A stretch of 64,000 nt of DNA from Microcoleus vaginatus PCC 9802. Lineage in GTDB: Bacteria; Cyanobacteriota; Cyanobacteriia; Cyanobacteriales; Microcoleaceae. The position numbers were made by a program, and so were the translations under genes. Shown here piece by piece: positions 36,286 to 45,412 of the stretch. The stretch is from assembly GCA_022701275.1 (NCBI GenBank), contig CP031740.1:3607001-3671000 (forward strand). The letters run 5' to 3'. Position 1 is the first letter of the stretch, and each line of letters opens with the position of its first letter. The notes under the pieces were generated by a model. That model ran no database searches. It was not told the DNA's origin and worked only from the letters and a program-made list of their open reading frames with translations.

Positions 36286-36708
36286 GCTAAATTTCTTGCC
36301 GGTATTGTACAGAAAACCTGATATGTAACTTGTAGCCGATCGCTTGAGGTTCACCAGCAAAATTGCCGAGTTTCCTGATATCCAGGACTGACGCATCAAC
36401 CTGGTGTTTTTACGAAAATAATTCGTTTTAGCCTCTTGTCTGAGTTAAAAAACCCGGAATATTAGCCTGGGTCAAAGTTGGGTTTAACAAACTCAACCCA
36501 ACCTGCTGCCGTCAATGCAAGTAAGTATAACTACTAAGCTACCACTGAAAAACGCGACAGAGAATTCTATGTTGAACAGAACGACTAAACTAATCGTATC
36601 GGCCTAAAGATATAAATTAAGTACAACAGATTAGTAGATTCGCCAAAACCTTGGGTAGAATAAAACCGTGCGATAAAGTTCCTAGGTTCATCAAAAGGCA
36701 GGTTCGTC
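36286..36708. other. Intergenic region, no gene seen
   Basis: 420 bases between divergent genes. It holds an in-frame but probably untranslated extension of the transglutaminase gene and, presumably, two promoters. No repeat tract was noticed. Confidence 0.5.
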
Positions 36709-37575
36709 ATGGCTTTGAAGTCTGCTCTAAATATCGGTGTTCTTTCCTTAATTCTGTCTTTAGAGGCAGTTGCCGCCGGTAGTTTTTTAATACCAGCAGA
36801 GGCTCTCAACAGCCGCGCAAACATTGTCCAGCGCCCCTCACGGCCGCAGCTACCCCTCAACTGGCAAACAGTTCAACCCCCTGAATCCAGCGGAAGCAGA
36901 CCGAACATTCAGCCAACGGGAGCCACGTGGAATAGCTTTCAACCGCCGGAGGACGGAGTACCCGGAAGGCGTGAAGGGGGAGGAACCCGCGGCTTAGAAT
37001 GCCCCACTGCCACAACTGCCTTAACTGCCTTGATTCCCCAATCAACTATGGGGCAAACCATATCAGCAAAACCAACATTTTTCTACTACCTTCCCGTACC
37101 CCTCGACAAAACAGTTCAGTTTGAGTTAGCAGACCAAAGAGACAAAACACTATACAAAAAAAGTTTTCGCATGGTAACTAGCCGTGCAGGTATCGTTAGC
37201 GTCAGCCTCGACTCCGACGACAACTCGCCAGCCCTGGAAGTTGGCAAAAACTATCAATGGTACTTTACTATCAAATGCAACCCAAAAAATACAACAGAGG
37301 ATGTTCTCGTTTCCGGGTGGATCAACCGCACCGCACTCGCCCCAACCGTGAAAACAGAGTTGGATCGATCGCCCGCTCACACCAAGCTCAGCATCTTCGC
37401 GCAACAACGCCTCTGGTACGAGTACCTGGCAACTCTAGCTCAATTGCGTATAGAGTCTCCCAGCGATGCCAGTTTAGCGATCAAGTGGTCAGCAGTGTTG
37501 AACTCAGTCGAACTCGGCAAAATAGCCCAAGAACCCTTAGTCGCAAGTGAGTTAACACCTATCACAAGAAAATAA
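36709..37575 (+). CDS. Exported DUF928 protein
   Basis: 288 residues. A Sec signal (hydrophobic 8-28, cleavage near AEA) is followed by a Pro-rich linker and the DUF928 domain with its hallmark GVPGRREGGGTRG and a Cys soon after (LECP). The rest is predicted beta-rich (FFYYLPVPLDKTVQFELADQ) with a helical end. DUF928 proteins are common in filamentous cyanobacteria, often near two-partner secretion and CHAT-type genes; function is unknown. An AGG lies 10 bases before the ATG. The TpsB gene follows after 365 bases on the same strand, which fits that pattern. Confidence 0.85.
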   Translation: MALKSALNIGVLSLILSLEAVAAGSFLIPAEALNSRANIVQRPSRPQLPLNWQTVQPPESSGSRPNIQPTGATWNSFQPPEDGVPGRREGGGTRGLECPTATTALTALIPQSTMGQTISAKPTFFYYLPVPLDKTVQFELADQRDKTLYKKSFRMVTSRAGIVSVSLDSDDNSPALEVGKNYQWYFTIKCNPKNTTEDVLVSGWINRTALAPTVKTELDRSPAHTKLSIFAQQRLWYEYLATLAQLRIESPSDASLAIKWSAVLNSVELGKIAQEPLVASELTPITRK

Positions 37576-37939
37576 TTCAACACCAGTTTCAAAAAAGAAT
37601 GCAACGGTAGGCAAGCCCCAAACGGTGATAGCCATCAGTCATTACCCAATCTAAAATCTAAAATCTCAAACCTAAAACAGTATGACTGGTGCAGCAAGTA
37701 CGAAAAACTCGGTTTCGAGCGCCGTATTTGGCAGCACCACAGATGATTCTTGCCTGTTCTGGGTTGTTTGGTCGATCGTCCTAAATAAATTAAAATTTGT
37801 GTACCGATCAGCAGTTTGGACTTCTGGCATCTTGAAAGGCGGACTGTGGAGATTTTGATGGTCAAATTTCGCCTAATACTAAATGATAAACTGGCATAGT
37901 CAAGCAGCCGACAAACTTATTTTAGAGAAATTATTAATT

Positions 37940-40003
37940 ATGCGCCCGAATGCAAATATTGCACTATTTCGCTTGGGAATTTCACTTCTAACTGCGCTCC
38001 CGATGGCTTGCTTTTATGCCAATAAAGCTATATCCCAAACAAAGGATATATCTCAGTTGCCCGTCTCCGCTGACAACTCAGCAGATAGGGGCAATCAAGT
38101 ATTAGCACTGCAAAAACTGGAAATCAAGCAGGATGAAACAGGAACCAACTTAAATCAGTTTCCCGATTCGATCGACACCAACCCTGAACCAGAAACACAA
38201 TCGAACCCCGCCGAGAACAGGCAAGAGGCCTGTTCCACAATAGATGGAACTGCTTGTGGTGCGGGCATCTTGCCCGAACAAACACATCTGGTTGACAACG
38301 ATCCCCAATGTCAGAACCAGCTACATTGCAATCATGTTTTAGCCCAGAACCAACCCTCGCTGCCTCCAAACCTGCCACCGCCGCCGACGGAACCAGATCC
38401 AAATCGCGATCGATTTCTGCAACAGGCCCCGCAGCCTTCCCCAGAACCTCCCCAAGTACCGCCCACAGTAGCGCCGCGGTCCCCGTCGCCAGTTCCCCCA
38501 ACGCTGCCGAATACACCAATTGAGGTGCAGAAAATTCAAGTAGTTGGCAGCACAATTTTAAGCCAAGATGAAATTAATGCCTTAGTCAACCCCTTAGAAG
38601 GCCGTTCTACCACCCTAGAACAGCTCAAACAAATCGCCGACAAAATTACCGAAATTTACCTCAATCGTGGCTACATCACTTCCAGAGCAGTCTTGCCACC
38701 CCAAACTATCACCGCAGGGGTAGTCCAAATTCAAGTGATTGAAGGCAAGCTAGCTCGAATTGAGGTAGAAGGAACTAAAAGATTGAATCCAAGTTACATC
38801 CGCAGCCGGATTCGACTCGGTGCAGGAATGCCTTTAAGCACAGCTTCATTAGAAGACCAACTCCGGCTGCTGAGAGTCGATCCTTTATTTGACAATGTAG
38901 AAGCCAGTCTGCGGGCTGGGGATAATGAAGGCGAGAGCATTCTGATCGTCCGAGTCTCGGAAGCTAATCCATTTCAACCTACTTTCAGCATTGACAATTA
39001 CTCGCCTCCCAGTGTCGGTTCCGAAAGATTGGGAGTTAGTTTGCGACACCGCAATATAACAGGAAATGGCGACGAACTGGCAGGGGCTTATTATCGATCC
39101 CTTGGGGATTCAGACGTGTTTGATTTCAGCTATCGCGTGCCGCTAAATGCGATGAACGGCACTTTGCAATTGAGGGCAGCGCCGAATCGCAACAGTATCG
39201 TACAAGCAGATTTTAAACGTTTTGACATTTCGGGAAAATCGCATTTATTTGAAGTTAGTTACCGCCAGCCGCTGCGGAGAACGCCGATCGAAGAATTTGC
39301 CTTGTCTGCCGGTTTTACTTATCAAACAGGTAGAACTTTTCTCGCTGGCGAACCGTTTCCTTTTGGCATCGGCCCGGACTCCAATGGTGTCACCACTACC
39401 AGCGCAATTAAGCTGGGACAGGACTACATTCGGCGCGACCCCCAGGGTGCTTGGGCCCTGCGATCGCAATTTACGATCGGCACTAGCTTGTTTGATGCTA
39501 CTCAAAACGAAGGTTCTGATCCCGACGGACAATTTTTTAGTTGGCTGGGTCAAGTGCAGCGAGTACAGCGATTGAATGACAAACATTTATTAATTGTGCA
39601 GGCAGACTTACAGTTGTCAGCTAATAGTTTGTTGCCTTCCCAGCAATTTGTAATTGGCGGTGGACAATCTTTGCGCGGCTACCGCCAAAATGTCCGTTCT
39701 GGCGATAACGGCTTCAGAGTTTCCATCGAAGATCGGATTACTTTGCAGCGCGATGCTTCGGGAAATCCCAAACTTCAATTGGCTCCTTTTTTGGATGCGG
39801 GTACGGTGTGGAACGTTGCGAACAATCCTAATAAATTAACAAATCAGACATTTTTAGCAGGTTTGGGTTTGGGGGTAATCTGGGAACCGATACAGCGGGT
39901 GAACCTGCGCGTAGATTACGCTTTTCCTTTGGTGAGAATTAGTGATCGGGGCGACAATCTGCAAGATAAGGGCATTTACTTCAACATAATTTATACGCCA
40001 TAA
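37940..40003 (+). CDS. Two-partner secretion outer-membrane transporter (TpsB, ShlB/FhaC family)
   Basis: 687 residues from the ATG at 37940, which starts a good signal peptide (MRPNANIALFRLGISLLTAL); an ATG at 37883 adds 19 residues. After a long acidic and Pro-rich linker (to about 185) come two POTRA domains (VQKIQVVGSTILSQDEINAL; ARIEVEGTKRLNPSYI) and a 16-strand-type barrel with FVIGGGQSLRGYRQN near 575, the conserved loop-6 type motif, and a C-terminal aromatic-rich strand. It would pass a large TpsA protein across the outer membrane. No TpsA is present in this window. The linker contains an in-frame palindromic repeat (38215-38276). Confidence 0.92.
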   Translation: MRPNANIALFRLGISLLTALPMACFYANKAISQTKDISQLPVSADNSADRGNQVLALQKLEIKQDETGTNLNQFPDSIDTNPEPETQSNPAENRQEACSTIDGTACGAGILPEQTHLVDNDPQCQNQLHCNHVLAQNQPSLPPNLPPPPTEPDPNRDRFLQQAPQPSPEPPQVPPTVAPRSPSPVPPTLPNTPIEVQKIQVVGSTILSQDEINALVNPLEGRSTTLEQLKQIADKITEIYLNRGYITSRAVLPPQTITAGVVQIQVIEGKLARIEVEGTKRLNPSYIRSRIRLGAGMPLSTASLEDQLRLLRVDPLFDNVEASLRAGDNEGESILIVRVSEANPFQPTFSIDNYSPPSVGSERLGVSLRHRNITGNGDELAGAYYRSLGDSDVFDFSYRVPLNAMNGTLQLRAAPNRNSIVQADFKRFDISGKSHLFEVSYRQPLRRTPIEEFALSAGFTYQTGRTFLAGEPFPFGIGPDSNGVTTTSAIKLGQDYIRRDPQGAWALRSQFTIGTSLFDATQNEGSDPDGQFFSWLGQVQRVQRLNDKHLLIVQADLQLSANSLLPSQQFVIGGGQSLRGYRQNVRSGDNGFRVSIEDRITLQRDASGNPKLQLAPFLDAGTVWNVANNPNKLTNQTFLAGLGLGVIWEPIQRVNLRVDYAFPLVRISDRGDNLQDKGIYFNIIYTP
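38215..38276. repeat. Palindromic repeat pair inside the TpsB linker
   Basis: GAACAGGC/GCCTGTTC with a 5-base loop (38215-38235), then CGGGCA/TGCCCG with a TCT loop (38262-38276). The same DNA style occurs in gaps at 18338 and 29725, so a dispersed element has been kept in frame in a tolerant region. Confidence 0.7.
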
Positions 40004-40027
40004 GGAGAGAGGGGGAAAGAGAGAAAT

Positions 40028-40054
40028 CTTCCCTCTTCCCTCTTCCCTCTTCCT
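40028..40054. repeat. STRR-type heptamer tract (CTTCCCT)n
   Basis: Four copies in the gap between the convergent TpsB and 40071 genes. Confidence 0.8.
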
Positions 40055-40070
40055 TGTTCAACATCCAATA

Positions 40071-40469
40071 TTAATCGCCGACTTCCCCGACAACCTCCGC
40101 AGCAGCCTGAGTTTCGAGCCAGAGTTTGAGCAGCAATAGCTCGGCCCGATCGCCCAACACAGTCGCAAACACCCCATCAGCCCCCTCAGATGCGCCAGAA
40201 ATCCACGTACCGCGCAGTGTCACTTCTACAAAGTCAGCATCAGCAACACAAAGCTCGATCGCATCGTTGTCGTCTCGGCGGGCCTCAGATTCTAACAGAG
40301 ACAGCGCCGCCAAATTCGCGGGCAGCAAAAATGCCGCAGTGCTCGGTTCGACGCTGATGCTTTGACCAACTCGCATAGCCAGCACAACTCGCAGCGCCAC
40401 TAACTGTTCGGGAGATTGAGCCAAACGCTCCAGGTTAAAGCCCGTTTCAGTGTAAGTCAACTTCAGCAT
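40071..40469 (-). CDS. Small conserved protein (alr0857-like)
   Basis: 132 residues, acidic, no signal or membrane segment. The sequence starts MLKLTYTETGFNLERLAQSP and has an even, predicted alpha/beta pattern (QLVALRVVLAMRVGQSI, AIELCVADADFVEVTLRGTW). It resembles a conserved cyanobacterial family that I recall under the name alr0857; function is unknown. Heptamer repeats lie on both sides. Confidence 0.7.
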   Translation of the reverse strand: MLKLTYTETGFNLERLAQSPEQLVALRVVLAMRVGQSISVEPSTAAFLLPANLAALSLLESEARRDDNDAIELCVADADFVEVTLRGTWISGASEGADGVFATVLGDRAELLLLKLWLETQAAAEVVGEVGD

Positions 40470-40496
40470 ATTGACAGCCCTAAATTTGGAATTGAA

Positions 40497-40600
40497 AGTT
40501 TAAAATTGAAAATCGGGAATTGGGAATTGGGCATTGGGCATCGGGCATTGGGCATCGGGGATCGGGAATTGGGGATTGAGCATCGGGCATTGGATAGGTC
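40497..40600. repeat. STRR-type heptamer tract (GGGAATT/GGGCATT/GGGCATC)n
   Basis: About 13 diverged heptamers upstream of the 40071 gene. The same unit makes the tract at 55056-55186. Confidence 0.85.
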
Positions 40601-40670
40601 GGAATGAAAAGTTTGCTATCGCGACCTAAAATCCTTTTCAATTACAGGACTGAATTAGCTATTAACTATT

Positions 40671-40738
40671 AGCTATTACCAATTACCAATTACCAATTAC
40701 CCATGCCCTATGCCCCATGCCCTATTCCCTATTCCCCT
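40671..40738. repeat. STRR-type tract (ATTACCA, then CCCTATG)n
   Basis: Two heptamer families in a row, running into the last codons of the HNH nuclease gene. Confidence 0.75.
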
Positions 40739-41244
40739 ATTTGGTATTCGTGCCAAAACAGTTCGGCAAAAGCAACAGTGGGGTGTATGGGGGCCTTCGG
40801 CTTAGTTCGCAGAGACATTCCGGCTTCTATGGGAGTTCGATCGCCCTTACGAGAGTTGCACCGTTCGCAAGCAGTCACCACGTTGTCCCAAGTATGCGGG
40901 CCGCCCTTTGATCGAGGCATCACGTGATCCAGCGTCAAATGCCGATTGCTACCGCAGTATTGGCAAGAATGAGCGTCACGGCGCAGAACTTCCCGGCGAT
41001 TGACCGGGGGCACTTTCCACAGGCGTTCCCTGTTACCAAAAGTCAAGCGGATTTGTTCGGGTACGTGGATGCTGGTGGTGGGCGATCGCACCACCCAGCC
41101 GTTGCCGATGCTAAAATCCAGAGGTTCAGCCTTGCCTGTTACCAACAGTACGATCGCCCGTTTGATGTTGACACGGCTCATCGGTAGGTAATTCTGAGAA
41201 AACACCACCACAGATTGCCTCAATACATCAGTTACTACGGTCAC
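40729..41244 (-). CDS. HNH endonuclease
   Basis: 171 residues. The C-terminal half has the HNH fold with two CxxC pairs (CQYCG and CERCN) and the core LDHVMPRSKGG ... WDNVVTAC. The N-terminal half (about 20-85) has SRVNIKRAIVLLVTGKAEPL, as in a widespread HNH group fused to a short beta domain. It would nick or cut DNA; the biological role of this group is unknown. The GTG start at 41244 is supported by GGAGGAG about 7 bases upstream. No partner genes of a defence system are adjacent. Confidence 0.9.
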   Translation of the reverse strand: MTVVTDVLRQSVVVFSQNYLPMSRVNIKRAIVLLVTGKAEPLDFSIGNGWVVRSPTTSIHVPEQIRLTFGNRERLWKVPPVNRREVLRRDAHSCQYCGSNRHLTLDHVMPRSKGGPHTWDNVVTACERCNSRKGDRTPIEAGMSLRTKPKAPIHPTVAFAELFWHEYQIGE

Positions 41245-41384
41245 GGCTTGCTCCTCCTCATCAATTTTGGATTTTAGATTTTGGATTGTGAATTTTGAAT
41301 TTTGGGTGCTTCATCAGCATTGGCTACATCTGGTTTTTTGCCAGTTCCCCAAGCGGATCGAATTTCTCAAATATCCAATCAAAT

Positions 41385-41415
41385 GCCCCCGCTTCTCTTA
41401 CTTAGAAGCGGGGGC
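41385..41415 (-). repeat. Strong hairpin, possible orphan IS605-type end
   Basis: 12-bp stem GCCCCCGCTTCT/AGAAGCGGGGGC with a 7-base loop. On the minus strand it is preceded by TTTTTCTA and, 40 bases earlier, by a second hairpin (GGTACAG/CTGTACC). This layout resembles right ends of cyanobacterial IS605 elements, and the tnpB element at 16766 also has a CTAG-CCC start. An ordinary terminator is the alternative. Confidence 0.5.
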
Positions 41416-41463
41416 TAGAAAAACTGCTAAAGGCAAATTTTCATCCTGTCTTGGTACAGTCGT

Positions 41464-41718
41464 TTAGCTGTACCTCCCGCTTCGCGTATCTCGATATGGC
41501 TGTGCCACTCGCAGACCGTCATGGTCTACCTCGTTGTAATTAATTTCTGCAATTTCTCCTAATCCACTATAACCGTGTTTATTTAGGCCCAAGCCCGCCC
41601 ACGAGGTCGCTGCGACAGTCGCCAAACCCGTCCAAAAGACGTGCCGTAACGACTCGGAGCGACCCTTGGGGCGATCGCACTTCAGTTGATAGGTGGAGTA
41701 GGTGGGGAGAAATTTCAC
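41464..41718 (-). other. Open frame of 84 codons, doubtful gene
   Basis: No family recognised. The reading contains a hydrophobic centre (FWTGLATVAATSWAGLGL) and ends just before the two hairpins at 41385-41465. It could be a small membrane protein, or coding debris of an element. No clear ribosome site. The 566-base gap around it holds no other gene candidate. Confidence 0.3.
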
Positions 41719-41811
41719 TGTAGGCAGAAGGTGGTTAAGAGGCTTTCAATCTAGCTGTAAACATACTACACTGATATTACACATATGTCCACCCGTCACG
41801 GAGAAAAAATT

Positions 41812-42147
41812 ATGCATACCCTACCTAGAACCTCAACCACCGAAATGGAAGTCACCAGCATTCGACTCGAAAGAGAACTCAAAGAGAGACTTAAAGAGCT
41901 CGCGGGCAATCAAGGCTATCAAGCTTTGATTCGAGATTTGCTATGGAATTACGTGCAGCAGAAGTCTGGAGAGTATCGGCAGATGTTTTCTCGATCGGAT
42001 ATTCGAGCTAGCATTAATGCCACAGCACAGCAGGAGGAACGCTGCGCGCTTACAGGAGAGTTGATTCGACCGGGCGGGCCGATGTTATTAGGCCTGACGA
42101 TGCACGGCGAAATGGTGCCGCTGAGTATAGGGAGTATGGCTGGATAA
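41812..42147 (+). CDS. Ribbon-helix-helix type DNA-binding protein
   Basis: 111 residues from the ATG at 41812, which has CACGGAG about 8 bases upstream; an ATG nine codons earlier is too close to that site. Residues about 12-50 fit a ribbon-helix-helix: strand MEVTSIRLERE, then helices LKERLKELAG and YQALIRDLLWNYVQQ. The C-terminal half (ERCALTGELIRPGGPMLLGL) is not recognised and may bind a ligand or partner. It is probably a small transcriptional regulator; its target is unknown. It is flanked by the hairpin region and by the inverted-repeat element at 42271. Confidence 0.75.
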   Translation: MHTLPRTSTTEMEVTSIRLERELKERLKELAGNQGYQALIRDLLWNYVQQKSGEYRQMFSRSDIRASINATAQQEERCALTGELIRPGGPMLLGLTMHGEMVPLSIGSMAG

Positions 42148-42219
42148 ACCAGTTTATCGAAAATTTGTGAGAGCGATCGGCCTGGGGTGAAGGCCCCAGG
42201 CGCTGAAGATCATACTATT

Positions 42220-42246
42220 TTAGATTTTAGATTTTAGATTTTAGAA
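42220..42246. repeat. STRR-type heptamer tract (TTTAGAT)n
   Basis: Three to four copies; reverse complement of the AAAATCT unit at 24748. Confidence 0.7.
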
Positions 42247-42270
42247 TTGGCAATGACTTATAAGATAAGG

Positions 42271-42391
42271 GTTGGGAGCTTGCCTAGAGTTGCATTGCTT
42301 TTGGGAACTGGTATAACAATACTTCAAACATTTTTTGATTACCAACCGTAGAATAAGGGTTTCAAGGCTCCAAGGCAATCGAGCTCCCAAC
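42271..42391. repeat. 121-base element with terminal inverted repeats
   Basis: Perfect 10-bp ends GTTGGGAGCT/AGCTCCCAAC, continued by TGCCT/AGGCA after a short bulge, enclose about 90 bases without coding capacity. It may be a miniature mobile element or a structured RNA. The rest of the 42148-42635 gap holds no gene. Confidence 0.6.
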
Positions 42392-42635
42392 GAAAATTCA
42401 GGGTTTCAGATTACGAACTAAAAACAGTCCGGGCTATTGGTATAAAATCCCGCAGTATTTAAACAATATCTATTTAACCAACCACGAAGACGCGAACAGC
42501 GCGAAGAAAGATGGAGAAGAAGATAGCTACTGTTAGCGGTTCGCAATTCTGGTAACGCAGCTCCGGATGCTCCAAAACGCGCGGGCTAGTGCTAAAATTT
42601 CCATCGGGCGTGCCGAACAGACGATCGTACATTTG

Positions 42636-43985
42636 ATGAAAAAAATTAAAGTAATGCTGAAAAACCGCTACTTGACTGCTGCGAGTTCGATCGCCCTTCT
42701 CACAATTATTGCCGGATGTGCAGCTACTGAATCACCTCAACTTGCATCTCCCTCTCCTGTAGCTGAATCTTCCCCGCCGCCAGTTAAACCAAGTCAGCCT
42801 CAGCCCTTAATAGTCTCTGCTACCAATCCTGAAACCCCCACAAATACCAAAATCCAGCAATATCTCAACGGGTTGGTAGCCCAAGGTTTTGCCAAAGAAA
42901 ACCAAGGCGTCTGGATGCAATCTGGTAATACTTTGCTAGCCAATCATCAAGGTACCGTTCCTCTGTCAGCCGCTTCTATTACCAAAGTAGCAACATCTCT
43001 CGTAGCGCTGCAACAATACGGGCCGGAACATCAATTTATTACCTTAATTGGTACAACGGGAAAAATTGAAAACGGCGTCTTAAAAGGCGATTTAATTGTT
43101 GGCGGAAGCGAAGATCCGTTGTTTGTCTGGGAAGAGGCGATCGCCCTTGGTAACGCCTTAAACCAAAAAGGAATCAAGCGAGTCACTGGCAATTTGATAA
43201 TTGTCGATAAGTTTTACATGAACTTTGAACTTGATCCCCTCAAATCGGGAGAATTGCTCAAACAAGGATTGAACAGTCAAATCTGGCCCAGCGAAGCCGC
43301 CGCCCAGTATCAAACCCTGCCTCCCAATACGCCAAAACCCCAAATAGCCATTGAGGGTACTGTACAAGTTTTGCCTGCATCTCCCAACGATGTGCAGCCT
43401 TTAGTCAAACATTATTCTTTGCCCCTTACCGAACTGATCAAAAAAATGAATCAGTACAGCAACAATCTCATGGCAGATATGCTAGCTGATACTGTCGGCG
43501 GCGCCAAAACAGTCGCGCAAAAAGCAGCAGCAGCAACCGGAGTTCCGCCCGCAGAAATTCAACTCGTCAACGGTTCGGGATTGAGCGAAGAAAATCTCAT
43601 TTCTCCCCGGGCTGCTTGCGCGTTATTTATAGCTTTAGAACGCTATCTTGAACCTTACAGCATGACAGTTGCTGATGTCTTAACTGTTGTTGGGAAAGAT
43701 GAAGGAATACTGGCAGAACGGGCGCTTCCCAAATTAGCAGTAGTCAAATCTGGCACGTTGGATAATGTTAGCGCTTTGGGGGGAGCGCTGCCCACTCAAA
43801 AACAAGAAACAGTGTGGTTTGTGATTATGAATCGCGGGGCAAATGTCGAGACATTTCGCACTCAGCAAGAGGTTTTGCTGAAAAGCTTTTTGAATGAGTG
43901 GGGAAGTGTTCAAGTTTCGCCGCGCGAATTAACGCCAAATCCTGCTAGAAGTAGTAAGGTATCTCGCAGCGAAATTGTTCAATAA
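42636..43985 (+). CDS. dacB: D-alanyl-D-alanine carboxypeptidase/endopeptidase, PBP4 type
   Basis: 449 residues from the ATG at 42636 (MKKIKVMLKN); the longer frame adds 23 unlikely residues. The start is a lipoprotein-type signal ending in LTIIAGC, then a Pro/Ser-rich linker. Active-site motifs of the S13 family are present: SITK with Ser114 and Lys117, SNN in MNQYSNNLMADML, and KSG in VVKSGTL. Such enzymes trim or cut peptide cross-links of peptidoglycan in the periplasm. The family's usual insert between the first two motifs is shortened. It is first of three wall-related genes in 4 kb, convergent with the DUF1460 gene. Confidence 0.92.
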   Translation: MKKIKVMLKNRYLTAASSIALLTIIAGCAATESPQLASPSPVAESSPPPVKPSQPQPLIVSATNPETPTNTKIQQYLNGLVAQGFAKENQGVWMQSGNTLLANHQGTVPLSAASITKVATSLVALQQYGPEHQFITLIGTTGKIENGVLKGDLIVGGSEDPLFVWEEAIALGNALNQKGIKRVTGNLIIVDKFYMNFELDPLKSGELLKQGLNSQIWPSEAAAQYQTLPPNTPKPQIAIEGTVQVLPASPNDVQPLVKHYSLPLTELIKKMNQYSNNLMADMLADTVGGAKTVAQKAAAATGVPPAEIQLVNGSGLSEENLISPRAACALFIALERYLEPYSMTVADVLTVVGKDEGILAERALPKLAVVKSGTLDNVSALGGALPTQKQETVWFVIMNRGANVETFRTQQEVLLKSFLNEWGSVQVSPRELTPNPARSSKVSRSEIVQ

Positions 43986-44049
43986 GCTGTTGTGCATTTA
44001 AATTTTATATTCCAGGCGCCTCGCGTGCCCATCCCCCAACAGAGTGTGT

Positions 44050-44110
44050 AGGGTGTGTCAGCACAGAAATTTTAAATTTTGAGCTAAAATAATCCAAGCT
44101 GATACACCCT
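44050..44110. terminator. Long inverted repeat between convergent genes
   Basis: Arms AGGGTGTGTCAGC and GCTGATACACCCT pair at 12 of 13 places plus one G-T, around a 35-base A/T-rich loop. It could end transcription from both sides. Confidence 0.5.
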
Positions 44111-44126
44111 AGGAGTACAAACCAAT

Positions 44127-45233
44127 TTAATTAGGGGTTTTCGCCCTAGCTACCACAATGCCGATCGCACTTTCGACTCTCCTAATATATCTGTGCAAGT
44201 CGTAAGCAACCGTCACCTCCCCAGCCGGCGAAGCGTGAATTAAACCCATATTGCCGTCAGCATTGCGATAGACTAAACCCGTGTGGGTGACATCCAATCC
44301 TTTAACATCCGTGGCTACCGCTACAATATCCCCTGGTTTTAACTGAGAATAAACACTTTTTATCCGATTTGTCGGGATGTAATTAACAGTAGTTTTGGCT
44401 AAGTCTGCTTCTTGGCTGACTATGCACTGATAAGTTGCTTCGTCTTTGACCATTTGCGGGTAACTGCTGCGGTGCTGGCTCATGAAATTTAGTGTTTTAT
44501 TCATGGGAACTCCACCTAATTGAGCGGTGATATTTTCCACAGTTTGCCGTTTTTGATTGTCGTTAATCCAGTCGGAAAAATAGTGCAATCTGCTGCAATA
44601 ACCGTTCATTTTACCGTTTAAGTACCGCTGTTCTTCTATGCGAGTGACAAAATTTTGATAGTCGTAATCTTGTACTGCTACGCCCCTGGCGATCGCCAAA
44701 ACAGTTTCTACAAATAAAACGCAATCAAATTTATTCAAAGTTACGATCAACTTTTCTTCGCCGGATTCGTCCAGCAAACCAGCGGCGTAGGGCTTTCCTA
44801 GGAAATTATCGGCGATCGCCTGGACGATTTCTCCGATCGAGCGATCGTGCAAATTTTGTTGTTTTGCATACTGTACAACCTTTTCAAAACGTGCTATGTC
44901 TTCAGGTTGTGCAGCCGTTTCTCTCTCCGTATTATTTGAGTCTGATCGTCTCGCCAGCACCTTCAGCAATTCGGAATAGGAAATTTCCGCTAAATTGTTG
45001 AAGTCCCAAAATATACTCGGAAAACTGGAAACAGTTTGCTTGTTTGTTACTTCCAGATTTTCGCTTTCTCCCGTCAAGGAAAACGCTACATCCGCGCCCT
45101 GTCCTGCTGTTTGTGGCTCAACAACATATCCCGTAGCAGATTGAGACTGAAATGCCCAAACATCAGGTATCAAAGAATTATTCACGCCGACGATCGCAAA
45201 TCCCAAAACAGCCAGACTCCAAAAATTTCTCAT
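44127..45233 (-). CDS. DUF1460 N-acetylmuramoyl-L-alanine amidase-like protein
   Basis: 368 residues from the ATG at 45233 (MRNFWSLAVLGF); TTG at 45257 is in frame. A signal peptide ends near VWA. The DUF1460 domain shares the NlpC/P60 fold: catalytic Cys171 in KFDCVLFVETVLAIARG, and His in DVTHTGLVYR. LKPGDIVAVATD is the usual mid-domain motif. It is probably a periplasmic peptidoglycan amidase or cysteine peptidase. It lies between two penicillin-binding-type genes and is divergent from the second. The start lacks a clear ribosome site. Confidence 0.87.
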   Translation of the reverse strand: MRNFWSLAVLGFAIVGVNNSLIPDVWAFQSQSATGYVVEPQTAGQGADVAFSLTGESENLEVTNKQTVSSFPSIFWDFNNLAEISYSELLKVLARRSDSNNTERETAAQPEDIARFEKVVQYAKQQNLHDRSIGEIVQAIADNFLGKPYAAGLLDESGEEKLIVTLNKFDCVLFVETVLAIARGVAVQDYDYQNFVTRIEEQRYLNGKMNGYCSRLHYFSDWINDNQKRQTVENITAQLGGVPMNKTLNFMSQHRSSYPQMVKDEATYQCIVSQEADLAKTTVNYIPTNRIKSVYSQLKPGDIVAVATDVKGLDVTHTGLVYRNADGNMGLIHASPAGEVTVAYDLHRYIRRVESAIGIVVARAKTPN

Positions 45234-45412
45234 GTTTTTCAAAGGATTTTGCTTCAACTCAGTGCTATCCTGAAAATTTTACAATTACTAGAAGTCTCAA
45301 TCAGCCTAGTAGACAGATAAAATTGGCAACAGCGGACTAGATCGATAGACTTGTCATTTAGATGCCGCCCTATTATAAACTGATCGTGCGAGTTTGATAG
45401 CACAAAACTGTA

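Noticed and set aside
40729..41244. HNH nuclease and ribbon-helix-helix gene as a defence or toxin-antitoxin module
   Set aside because: They are on opposite strands with 560 bases between and lack partner features.
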